NCBI GenBank assembly: GCA_030446715.1
Contig: JAUJMU010000004.1
Location: 356,931 to 420,930 of the forward strand
DNA: 64,000 nt
Direction: 5' to 3'
From: Cytophagales bacterium
Lineage (GTDB): Bacteria; Bacteroidota; Bacteroidia; Cytophagales; 172606-1
A model generated the notes under the pieces. That model ran no database searches and was not told the origin of the DNA. It worked only from the letters and a program-made list of their open reading frames with translations. Below are positions 1-7,753 of this stretch, piece by piece. The translations under genes and the position numbers were made by a program. Position 1 is the stretch's first letter. Each line of letters begins with the position of its first letter.

Positions 1-638
1 TCGCAGTAATATCCTGCCATCAGCCATACAAAAGCACCTTCCCTGATTCCCCACTGACTTCGGAGAAGAAGGGTACTGTCATCAGCCATTTTCAGTCTTT
101 TCACATCCACGGCTGGATAACAAACTTCAACTGCTTTCGTCCTGCCCAGATCAGATAGCATCCGGGCGGCTACCGAAGAACAGGCAAGCATCAGCCGGGG
201 GTAGATACCAGGTTATCTACGTCTCTCCCCGAAAGAGAATACACACTCAGGGATGTTTCATGAGAGTGTACGATGCAGGGTATATTGTTCAGGCGGGCAT
301 ACTCTAGTAAATGAGGATGCGCCAGCGTGTTTATATACCATAAGTCCGGCCGGAACGACTCATGCACAAATTCATGAAATTCTTTGTAGCCCTCTTTTTT
401 TGAGGAATCGGCGGGCAAAATCAACTGTCCTTTCCCTGAATGACTGATTTCTTGCGTAATATTCATTTGAATGCCACCTGCTGATGCGCTCAGGAAGGGC
501 ATCAAAAAGCTCTCCCCGCTCCCGGCTGGCTATCCCGACACCATGTTCCTTTAACAATCCGGAATGGCAAAGCAAATTGTAGAGTGCAATCTCAGATCCG
601 GTTTTACGGAGGTGCAGGGTAAAAAAAAGAATTTTCAT
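1..638 (-). CDS. GT4-type glycosyltransferase, partial, with two apparent frameshifts
   Basis: The reading runs off the window's left edge. It starts at the ATG at 636-638, whose ATGA overlaps the stop of the upstream GT2 gene, so the two are translationally coupled. Read through two corrections, it gives a family-1/GT4-like N-terminal half: MKILFFTLHLRKTGSEIALY, then RPDLWYINTLAHPHLLEYA, then a typical LMLACSSVAARML stretch before the donor-binding half. The first shift is at the T7 run 395-401, where one base is extra. The second is at the G5 run 197-201, where one base is missing. Each fix restores family-like sequence on both sides. It would transfer a sugar in the cytoplasm during surface-polysaccharide assembly; donor and acceptor are unknown. 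Sequencing error and genuine decay cannot be told apart here. Confidence 0.8.
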
Positions 639-1663
639 TGATGAGTCTTTTTCCGGTGAGCCAGACATTTTAACAGAAAGCCTGACTTTTGCCGGATGGT
701 CAGGTCGTGGGTGTGCCTGAACGAAGATTTAAGGTACAGCATCAGCAAAGCCGGATTGTATTCTGGCCCTTCTATCAAGGTTTTCTGCCAATAGCTGCTC
801 AGAATTTCTGCCAGCACGTACGGATCATATATATTCCGCTTTTGGTTTGCCTCCAGTATCCGGTCCAGCAGCAGCAAAAAATCAATCTGCCGGTATTTTC
901 CGTGAGATTCCGCTCCGGTGAGAACTTCAAAAATTTCTGCGTCTGCCGGGGTAAAATCATCCAGCAGGAAATTCAACTGATTAAATCTGATTACTCTATC
1001 CTTTTCCTGCACAACAGCGTTTTTCAGACTGCTGATGTTATCGGCGTGGAGGCGATAGTACGTCAGGACTTTTGGCAAATTTGCGACTTTTGCCTTTCGC
1101 GCAATCCTTAACCACAGTTCATAATCTTCAGCCGGCGGAAAGTCATCGCTGTAGCCTTCTTCAGGAATCGCATCCCGGCGCAGCATAACGGATGGCTGGG
1201 CAAACTGATTACGCAACAACAAACCTGCTTTCAGCTCTTCGCTGGTACTGCCGTATTGCCAAACCGGACCTGCCGGCTTGCCCTCGCTGCCGATGGGCTG
1301 AACCCAACTACCCGCTAATGCATAATCCGGGTTGGCTTCCAGAAAGGCTACCTGGTCGGCGAGCCGGCAGGGCAAGGCTATATCATCACAATCCAGAACG
1401 GCGACATATTTGCCAGATGACTGCCGGAGCGCTTCATTTCGGGTAAAGGCCAGTCCTTTATTTTCGGTACGGCTGATCATCCTGATCCTCTGGTCAGTGA
1501 ACTGGCTTACAATCTCGTGCGTGGCATCCGTTGAACCATCGTTTACAACAATGAGTTCGAAATGCTGAAACGTCTGATTCAGGATGCTACTGATTGCTTC
1601 CCATATAAATTTTGCCCCATTATAGGCAGGCATATTTACCGATACCAGAGGCTTCTCATACAT
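635..1663 (-). CDS. Family 2 (GT-A fold) glycosyltransferase
   Basis: This 342-aa protein begins with the GT2 signature: VSVNMPAYNG, then QTFQHFELIVVNDGSTDATH at residues ~28-48, and the DxD-type metal/nucleotide-sugar site in VAVLDCDDIALP at ~95. An ED motif (PPAEDYELWLR) follows at ~175, typical of the acceptor-activating region. No membrane helices are visible, so it is a soluble or peripheral cytoplasmic enzyme. It lies 4 nt after the fucosyltransferase gene and overlaps the following GT4 gene by 4 nt, so the three are surely co-transcribed. It probably adds one sugar to the lipid-linked glycan; the sugar cannot be read from the sequence. Confidence 0.93.
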   Translation of the reverse strand: MYEKPLVSVNMPAYNGAKFIWEAISSILNQTFQHFELIVVNDGSTDATHEIVSQFTDQRIRMISRTENKGLAFTRNEALRQSSGKYVAVLDCDDIALPCRLADQVAFLEANPDYALAGSWVQPIGSEGKPAGPVWQYGSTSEELKAGLLLRNQFAQPSVMLRRDAIPEEGYSDDFPPAEDYELWLRIARKAKVANLPKVLTYYRLHADNISSLKNAVVQEKDRVIRFNQLNFLLDDFTPADAEIFEVLTGAESHGKYRQIDFLLLLDRILEANQKRNIYDPYVLAEILSSYWQKTLIEGPEYNPALLMLYLKSSFRHTHDLTIRQKSGFLLKCLAHRKKTHQ

Positions 1664-1667
1664 GTGT

Positions 1668-2549
1668 TTATAATTTTACCCAGCCAGCGGGTACAATGTC
1701 TGCCGAGCTTAGCCGCGGATCGCTGAACCATTGGTGCGGGGCAACTACAATTTTATCCGGGTTGCTGTTCAGCCATGCCCCCCACCAGCTGTAAGAACTA
1801 TTGGCGATGATGTGGTGGCAGCACTTACTCATCAGGTACATGTCCAGATAATTTTCCACCGGATACTGATGGGTGACAAAATTTACCGGATAAGAAAAGT
1901 TCAGGTTCTCCCTGCACCATGCTATATCATCGGAAAAGATAAAGAAATGAGGATTTGAGACCCTTTCCGCTATGTATTTCACCGCCTGATCGTAATAAGT
2001 TGCGCTACAGACAGGATGCACGTTCCGGACAATAGGATTATGTACATAGTCTCCCCTCCGCACATGCAAGGATACTGACTGACTACCTTGCAGGCTGGCT
2101 GCAACGCTACATTTACTGACTGCTGCCGGTTGGATGATAAGCTCTCTCCGGATGATTCCTTCTATCTCTGCGAAATATTTTTCGCTTTGCCAATAGCCAT
2201 CCAGATAAATCTCTCCCTGGGTCATCAGATAGGATTCATCGAAAGCGTAATCGCCTGCCTGCCTGACAATTTTGTACTGATCAGCACCGGATGGTATGAG
2301 TTTCGGGAGCCATCCTTTTCTTTTACCTTTAAAAAACAAATCCACATCTTCACTCCCGACAAATTTCTGTTCAAGCCGAAAGACACCAAGCTCATACTGC
2401 CGGGGAGTTATATCCGGTGCTCCTTTCGTATCATAATAAAAAGAAAGGTCAAACATGAGGGATGTTCCGTTCTTTTCGGCCAGATATCGCCCAAAAGAAT
2501 ATTGGAACAACTGGTTTCCCAAGCCCCCCTTTAATTTTACTGTAACCAC
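1668..2549 (-). CDS. Alpha-1,2-fucosyltransferase (GT11 family)
   Basis: This is a 293-aa GT11 enzyme. The N-terminus KLKGGLGNQLFQYSFGRYLA, the central SLHVRRGDYV (the HxRRxD GDP-fucose site, ~160-168) and the C-terminal IIANSSYSWWGAWLN (~243-257) are the three hallmark motifs of bacterial alpha-1,2-fucosyltransferases. Length is normal for the family. It transfers L-fucose from GDP-L-fucose, usually to a galactose. The GDP-L-fucose synthase at the head of the same locus (11355-12293) supplies that donor, so a fucosylated surface glycan is a well-supported inference. It starts 50 nt after the DUF268 gene and is followed after 4 nt by a GT2 gene. Confidence 0.95.
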   Translation of the reverse strand: MVTVKLKGGLGNQLFQYSFGRYLAEKNGTSLMFDLSFYYDTKGAPDITPRQYELGVFRLEQKFVGSEDVDLFFKGKRKGWLPKLIPSGADQYKIVRQAGDYAFDESYLMTQGEIYLDGYWQSEKYFAEIEGIIRRELIIQPAAVSKCSVAASLQGSQSVSLHVRRGDYVHNPIVRNVHPVCSATYYDQAVKYIAERVSNPHFFIFSDDIAWCRENLNFSYPVNFVTHQYPVENYLDMYLMSKCCHHIIANSSYSWWGAWLNSNPDKIVVAPHQWFSDPRLSSADIVPAGWVKL

Positions 2550-2599
2550 AATTTCATTGGTTTTACAATGACTTCTTAAACCTGCTCAAGTTATTTTCT

Positions 2600-3357
2600 T
2601 TATTTTTTGCTAAACCAGAAACAGCCACAACCATATGCTTGGGCATCAGACATTTCTTTAGTTGCACCATTAATAAGACCTCCTTCTGCCGGGTTATCTG
2701 GAATCAGGGAAAAGTTCAAAAGTTCCAGGTCAGCAAAATAACTGCTGATCTGGTCATAACTGTATATCCGGTGGGCATTAAAAACAATTTTAGGCTGTCC
2801 GATGGGCACTACAAACAATAAGTTTCCCCCTTTAGCCAAAACTCGCTTTAATTCTGAAATTGCTTTTAAATCACCATCATAATCAAAGGAATCTCCGTAC
2901 CGTCCCAGACCTATGTGTTCAACGGTATGCATGCAGGAAATTGACTCAACCGAATTGCTTTCGAAAGGAAGGTTCATCAAATCGGCGGCCTCTGAGGAAA
3001 GATCCGGCAGGTGCAGATCAACCGGCCGGTAATCATAAAATTTGACCGGAATAAATGCAGATACAATGCTACAGAAGTATAGTGTAGAAGAAATATCTAC
3101 ATGAAAAGTCGGATTAGTCTGCCTGAGGATTCTTGCTGCCCACGCTGGATGGTACACATAATGCCGGTCAAATCCAGTATGACTGGTCCGGTCATCAAGA
3201 CAAGGAAAAACATCCTCCCAATTTAATATAAATCGCTTTTTGCATGAGAAGATAATTCCTGAAATAAATTAAACTCTTCCTGTATGATGACTTCTCTGTT
3301 TCCTTTCTTTCTGGGCTCGCTATATTTGAATAAATTCATAAAACCAGAATTATTCAT
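2600..3357 (-). CDS. DUF268 methyltransferase-like protein with one apparent frameshift
   Basis: The uninterrupted reading to 3157 would need a GTG start and would lack the family's N-terminus. Upstream of it, the same frame continues without a start codon (FPCLDDRTSHTGFDRHYV), which is conserved DUF268 sequence. A neighbouring frame starts at the ATG at 3355-3357 (MNNSGFMNLFKYSEP) and runs to the T5 run 3237-3241. One extra base there joins the two frames into about 252 aa, the usual length. Motifs such as MHTVEHIGLGRYGD and LKRVLAKGGNLLFVVPIG resemble class I SAM methyltransferases, but the substrate is unknown. DUF268 genes commonly sit in polysaccharide loci. The first gene of the downstream four-gene group, it probably has its own promoter in the AT-rich gap upstream. 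Confidence 0.8.
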
Positions 3358-3693
3358 TAAATTTTTTGTGTTATTTTTCATAGTGACAGCCGTTTGCTTT
3401 ACTTTGTTAAAAAGGACACTAACTTTGCAATTATCCTCTTTTAAAAGTTATTTGCACGGTCAGCAGATTACTGAAATCCGCTTTTGGTGGCGCAATTGTG
3501 AGATTTGTTTTTAAATCAGTTTAAATTGTTTATTGGCAGGTTGCCAATCCATTTCCCTGCTGAAAGCAGCAGAAAAGATATCAACAGATGGTACACAACG
3601 CTGGAGTAAATTATACTTTATCAATTTCCGCTTTCCCGGCACAAACTAACCAAGCAGATGAAATGGTGTTCGGCTTAACAATAGAACTCAGGC
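3358..3693. other. AT-rich gene-free stretch
   Basis: There is no convincing coding sequence here. The gap should hold the promoter for the minus-strand DUF268 gene. On the plus strand a good -7 box, TAACTTTG, lies at 3420-3427 with TTTG at 3393-3396; the spacer is 23 nt, slightly long. Two small hairpins follow to the right: TTGGCA/TGCCAA near 3534-3548 and CTGCT/AGCAG near 3558-3571. A small RNA is conceivable but not shown. Confidence 0.4.
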
Positions 3694-4560
3694 TCAGTGC
3701 GCTATCTTTATACTATCAAATAATTTACTAAGCAGATTTGGTCTGCAGGCTGTTGCCTTCAGCCTCACAGGCTTTTCCCCTATATGATCGAACCATGTAT
3801 ACCTACCTTTCGCACTGAATAAATATTCCACATCTTCCTCCCTGATCATATGAAGAAAGGGCATTAATACCTGAAGTGCCTGTATGGATGTGTTGTTTTT
3901 AAGATTTTTTACCCAGGTAGACTCATAGCCATACCGGTGAAAATAACCCGTGCCGGGCATAATGACCATTAAGGCACCTGTAGCCAACTGTCGGATGCCA
4001 AAAGCCCAAGAATCAATTCCTCCCCCGACAAATTCATGTTGCCGGCAGGCTTCGATCCAACTTTGGCGGGTAAACATATAATTTCCACTGGGGCCAGGCC
4101 ATTTTACCTGCGACAGTGCATCTTGAAGACTGAACAACCCCGATTTGAATATCCAACTGTGAGTTACTTTTTCCCTGCTTTCAATAAAAAAACGGATCTC
4201 ACCGAAACTTGCTGCATCCGCTTTATTATCGGACATATACTTCCTAAGTTTATGTACACTTCCAGGTTCAAGGATGTTATCGGCATCCAGGCAAAAGATC
4301 AAGTCATTGACCGCTGCATCAATCCCGGTATTTCGTCCAGCCGCCGCCGAACCCTTGTTATAGTTATGTCTGAGGACCTTTACCGATGGATACATTCCCC
4401 GCAGGCTCCGGATTACTTCAATGGTAGCATCCGTGGAGGCGTCGTCAATGATTATCACCTCATCTCCTTGTTCAAAGTTGGAGTCATATATAGACTCAAC
4501 AGCTTCTTTTATTGTTGATTCACAATTAAAAGCAGGCATCACGAAGCTTATGCCATTCAT
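3694..4560 (-). CDS. Family 2 (GT-A fold) glycosyltransferase
   Basis: This 288-aa GT2 enzyme starts with ISFVMPAFNCESTIKEAVES, then EVIIIDDASTDATIEVI, and has the nucleotide-sugar DxD in IFCLDADN (~90). It has no transmembrane segment, so it is cytoplasmic or peripheral. Its ATG overlaps the stop of the methyltransferase gene by 4 nt (ATGA), implying coupled translation. The region is AT-rich compared with most of the window, as is common for exchanged polysaccharide genes. Its role is inferred to be one sugar-transfer step for the glycan exported by the Wzm/Wzt pair upstream. The specific sugar is not known. Confidence 0.92.
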   Translation of the reverse strand: MNGISFVMPAFNCESTIKEAVESIYDSNFEQGDEVIIIDDASTDATIEVIRSLRGMYPSVKVLRHNYNKGSAAAGRNTGIDAAVNDLIFCLDADNILEPGSVHKLRKYMSDNKADAASFGEIRFFIESREKVTHSWIFKSGLFSLQDALSQVKWPGPSGNYMFTRQSWIEACRQHEFVGGGIDSWAFGIRQLATGALMVIMPGTGYFHRYGYESTWVKNLKNNTSIQALQVLMPFLHMIREEDVEYLFSAKGRYTWFDHIGEKPVRLKATACRPNLLSKLFDSIKIAH

Positions 4561-5468
4561 TCCGAACTGTTTTTTTTAAAACAAACCTGTATAGTCATAG
4601 CCCTGAATTGCAGGGGCAGAACAACATTTACAAATGACCTTTTTAGAAAATATCGGGTAAAGCAAGCAGGAAGCTTATAACTCGCTTTTAAATACCTCGT
4701 CATTACACCAAGAAAATAAGGGCTGGTATGTACTCTGAAAGGCTCATAACTGACTTCATCCACTGTAAGATTATATAAATCTGCCAATTTCGTCAGCGAA
4801 CTTTCAGTCCATAACCCCATGTGATGGGGAGGCATATTCAGAATTCCTTCCTCATCAACTTTTACAAAAGAGTTGTTATTAGGAACACTGACAATCAGTT
4901 TTCCACCACCCTTCAGACACCTGAGCTGAGCTTCCCAGAATGATTTAACACTTGCTATATGTTCCAGCACCTGAAAAGAGCAAACCAAATCATATTGTTC
5001 TGCGTTACCCTCTGCATGAACCTGCAACGATTGATTTCTGATATCTATACCATTTTTCTGACCGTTCTCCACTGCAGACTGATTCAACTCTAAACCTACT
5101 CCGTTAATGTTTTTAATCTGCTCTAGCCTTTTCAAAAAATTACCATTACCGCATCCGACCTCCAGTATTTTCATTCCGGAATTTATATGCTTGGCCGCTT
5201 CTTCATGTTCCCACTTCCATGGGCAGTAATACCAATCAAACTTAGCCTGCAACTGCTCGTAGAATTCACCTTGCCCCGATAAGCAATCAGGATAATAGAA
5301 ACGATAACCTGTGTCTAAACACCGATAAACTTCAACCTCTCTGATTTTTTTAAAGTAATTAGCTACGTCTATACCCAGCTGATTTCTGTACAACTCAACG
5401 ATAGAGTTAACCTTTATCTTTTTCTCCAGCAAAGTATTCGTACTAAGGGTAACCGGGCTTACGACCAT
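4557..5468 (-). CDS. Class I SAM-dependent methyltransferase
   Basis: This 303-aa protein has motif I MKILEVGCGNGNFLKRLE (~98-115), the acidic motif-II residue in GVGLELNQ, FQVLEHIASVKSFW, and KGGGKLIVSVPNNN at ~190. The first ~95 residues hold a cysteine- and aromatic-rich segment (YRCLDTGYRFYYP) seen in polysaccharide-locus methyltransferases. It may methylate a sugar or cap the glycan. In ABC-exported O-antigens, a terminal methyl group can be the signal that the Wzt C-terminal domain recognises, and wzt lies immediately upstream (40 nt). That link is an inference. The gene overlaps the next GT2 gene by 4 nt. Confidence 0.9.
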   Translation of the reverse strand: MVVSPVTLSTNTLLEKKIKVNSIVELYRNQLGIDVANYFKKIREVEVYRCLDTGYRFYYPDCLSGQGEFYEQLQAKFDWYYCPWKWEHEEAAKHINSGMKILEVGCGNGNFLKRLEQIKNINGVGLELNQSAVENGQKNGIDIRNQSLQVHAEGNAEQYDLVCSFQVLEHIASVKSFWEAQLRCLKGGGKLIVSVPNNNSFVKVDEEGILNMPPHHMGLWTESSLTKLADLYNLTVDEVSYEPFRVHTSPYFLGVMTRYLKASYKLPACFTRYFLKRSFVNVVLPLQFRAMTIQVCFKKNSSE

Positions 5469-5508
5469 CTTTAAAACTCTTTTAACAAAAAACTTTGGGA
5501 ACAGTTAT

Positions 5509-6753
5509 TTACTCTTGACTGCTAAAAACAGCAGTTTTTACATCCCAATCATATTCCTCAAGGTATACTGTATTGTAAGGCTGCCATTCCCAATCTCCTC
5601 TTGATAATTCGAACATGAGTACTTCAAAAGGGCAGATATTTTCCAGAGTCTGAAAGAATTCACCCCCGGGAGGTTCTGCAAGAAATGCATCTATGCTGTA
5701 TTTCCCCATATAAAGCTTCAGTTTGGGAAATTTGCAGATTAACGTATATATTCCTGGAGAACTGCAGACAAAGTCAGTGTCGAAAAATGAAAAATCAAGA
5801 CAGGCAACTCCCCTGTTGTCCTTTATTCTCAGAGTCAGACAGGTTTTCGTTATTCGGTGTGGTATGGACAACTCAACCTCAATGGACATTGGGCTGGAGC
5901 TGACCTGAAAATTATTTGGCTTTGAAGTGTTTATTCTTACCTTCCGGATTTTGGGCTTGCCACTGGTTTCAGAATCCACGTACACCAAATTATCTTTTGA
6001 TTTATTTATCGCAGATAAATATTTATTGATAACAAAGTTCTTTTCTCCTTTTTCAAAAACTTTGCCATGCTCTAGGTATATGCAATGTGTCACTAATTTG
6101 GATACGGCTTGCATATCATGACTTACAAACAGCACCGTCCTCCCCTGCCCGGCTACCTCATTCATCTTGCCAAGGCACTTCTTCTGAAACTCGGCATCCC
6201 CTACCGCCAGCACTTCATCAATGATCAGGATTTCGGGCTCAAGGTGCGCGGCTACGGCAAAGGCAAGGCGCACGTACATGCCGCTGGAGTAGTATTTTAC
6301 CGGCGTGTCAATAAATTTTTCCACGCCCGAGAAGTCCACAATTTCGTCGAACCGGGCTTTGATCTCCCGGCGGGTCATGCCCAGAATGGTACCGTTCAGG
6401 AAAACATTCTCCCGTCCGCTCAGCTCCGGGTGGAAGCCTGTACCAACTTCCAGCAGCGACGCTACCCGCCCGTCAATCTCGATTCTGCCTCTGGTAGGCT
6501 CAGTGATCCGGGAAAGGATTTTCAGCAGCGTAGACTTGCCCGCGCCGTTTTTTCCGATGATGCCGACAGCTTCGCCTTTTTTGATCCCGAAGGAAACATC
6601 CTGTAAAGCCCAGAAGTCCTGGGTTGCCTGAGCTTTCTTTCCGGTCAGGGTATTCCATTTGTCTGCGAGGCTTTCCCGCAGCGAACCGCTCCGGCTGGTC
6701 CCGATCTGGTACAGCTTTGAAAGGTTCTCTACTTTGATGGCAACGTCAGACAT
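5509..6753 (-). CDS. wzt: Polysaccharide ABC exporter ATPase with C-terminal carbohydrate-binding domain (Wzt type)
   Basis: This 414-aa protein has an ATPase domain (residues 1-~240) followed by a ~160-aa beta-rich domain. Walker A is GKNGAGKST at 67-75. The signature YSSGMYVRLAFA, in place of LSGGQ, at ~155-166 is typical of the teichoic-acid/O-antigen subfamily. Walker B is ILIIDE at 175-180, and the switch histidine is in VLFVSHDM. The C-terminal domain matches the Wzt_C arrangement, which in characterised systems binds the finished end of the glycan and confers specificity. It works with the permease gene 93 nt upstream. Export occurs from the cytoplasmic face across the inner membrane. 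Confidence 0.95.
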   Translation of the reverse strand: MSDVAIKVENLSKLYQIGTSRSGSLRESLADKWNTLTGKKAQATQDFWALQDVSFGIKKGEAVGIIGKNGAGKSTLLKILSRITEPTRGRIEIDGRVASLLEVGTGFHPELSGRENVFLNGTILGMTRREIKARFDEIVDFSGVEKFIDTPVKYYSSGMYVRLAFAVAAHLEPEILIIDEVLAVGDAEFQKKCLGKMNEVAGQGRTVLFVSHDMQAVSKLVTHCIYLEHGKVFEKGEKNFVINKYLSAINKSKDNLVYVDSETSGKPKIRKVRINTSKPNNFQVSSSPMSIEVELSIPHRITKTCLTLRIKDNRGVACLDFSFFDTDFVCSSPGIYTLICKFPKLKLYMGKYSIDAFLAEPPGGEFFQTLENICPFEVLMFELSRGDWEWQPYNTVYLEEYDWDVKTAVFSSQE

Positions 6754-6846
6754 AGTTTCATTTGAAAAGGTAACCGCAAGTTACGGCTTAAAGGGGCAGA
6801 TTTGTTCCGGAGGTATGAAAATGCTTTAAATTGACGGGAAGGAGGC

Positions 6847-7662
6847 TTATACGATATCCGCCATTACGCTCTCGACCTTCCGGAAGTAAAGCAGCCCCGT
6901 CCCGAACAGGATAATTGCGAGGCCAAAGGAAAGGTAAGCGTATGGGTGTGGTGCCTGGGTACCGAGAATGCTCCACCGGAAACCTTCCACCACACCAGCC
7001 ATCGGATTGAGGTGGAACAGCAGCTGAAAACGTTCCGGAATCAGGGAGGCTGGATAGGCTATCGGGGTGGCATAGAGGCCAATCTGCACCATAAAGGGCA
7101 CAATATGCTGAAAATCCCGGTAGCGGATCGTAAGCGCACTCAGCCAGATGCCTGCGGCAAGGGCGCTGATCACGCCCATCAGAATGAACACTGGCAGGAA
7201 CACAATGTTGGCCGATGGCGTGACCCCGTACCAGATGGCAAGCACCAGAATAAACAGGAAGCTGATGGCAAAATCCACGAATCCCACCAGTGCCTTGGAA
7301 AGAGGGATGATCAGCCTTGGGAAATATATCTTCTGGATCATGCCCTGCGCCCCGATGATGGAATTGCCCGCCTGATTCATCACAAAGGCAAAATAACTCC
7401 ATGCGCTCATGCCGCAGGCGGCAAATACCGGGTAAGGCACACCCTCCGTGTCTACCTGCATGGCCCGGCCGAAGACCAGAGTAAAGATAAGAAGGGTAAA
7501 AAGCGGCTGAATAAACGCCCACAGTATCCCCAGAAAGGTTTGGGCGTAGCGCACCCTCAGATCGCGGTAGGCGAGAATCAGAAACAAATCCCGGTAGGCA
7601 TACAATTCCCTGCCGTTAAGCAATAGGTTGCGCTGCTGCGGATCAATGATCAGTTTGGGCAT
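6847..7662 (-). CDS. wzm: Polysaccharide ABC exporter permease (Wzm type)
   Basis: This 271-aa ABC2-type permease has about six hydrophobic segments: LFTLLIFTLVFG, SYFAFVMNQA, FAISFLFILVLAIW, VFILMGVISALAAGIWLS, GLYATPIAYPASLIP and SFGLAIILFGTGLLYF. The amphipathic N-terminal part, LILAYRDLRVRYAQTFLG, is characteristic of the O-antigen/teichoic-acid export family. Length is as expected. It should form a dimer and pair with two Wzt subunits to move undecaprenyl-linked polysaccharide to the periplasm. Upstream is the long PKD protein gene (92-nt gap), downstream wzt. Confidence 0.94.
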   Translation of the reverse strand: MPKLIIDPQQRNLLLNGRELYAYRDLFLILAYRDLRVRYAQTFLGILWAFIQPLFTLLIFTLVFGRAMQVDTEGVPYPVFAACGMSAWSYFAFVMNQAGNSIIGAQGMIQKIYFPRLIIPLSKALVGFVDFAISFLFILVLAIWYGVTPSANIVFLPVFILMGVISALAAGIWLSALTIRYRDFQHIVPFMVQIGLYATPIAYPASLIPERFQLLFHLNPMAGVVEGFRWSILGTQAPHPYAYLSFGLAIILFGTGLLYFRKVESVMADIV

Positions 7663-7753
7663 GAGTAGAAAAGAAGCTCAGGACTAATTTACCCAAACTT
7701 TGCCGCTGCCGGAAAAGGTAACCGGAGAAGCCAAAAGAGGGAATGTAAGTTTT

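Noticed and set aside
395-401. Phase-variable homopolymer in the glycosyltransferase gene
   Set aside because: Runs of 5-7 bases are too short for a convincing slippage switch; error or simple mutation is more likely.
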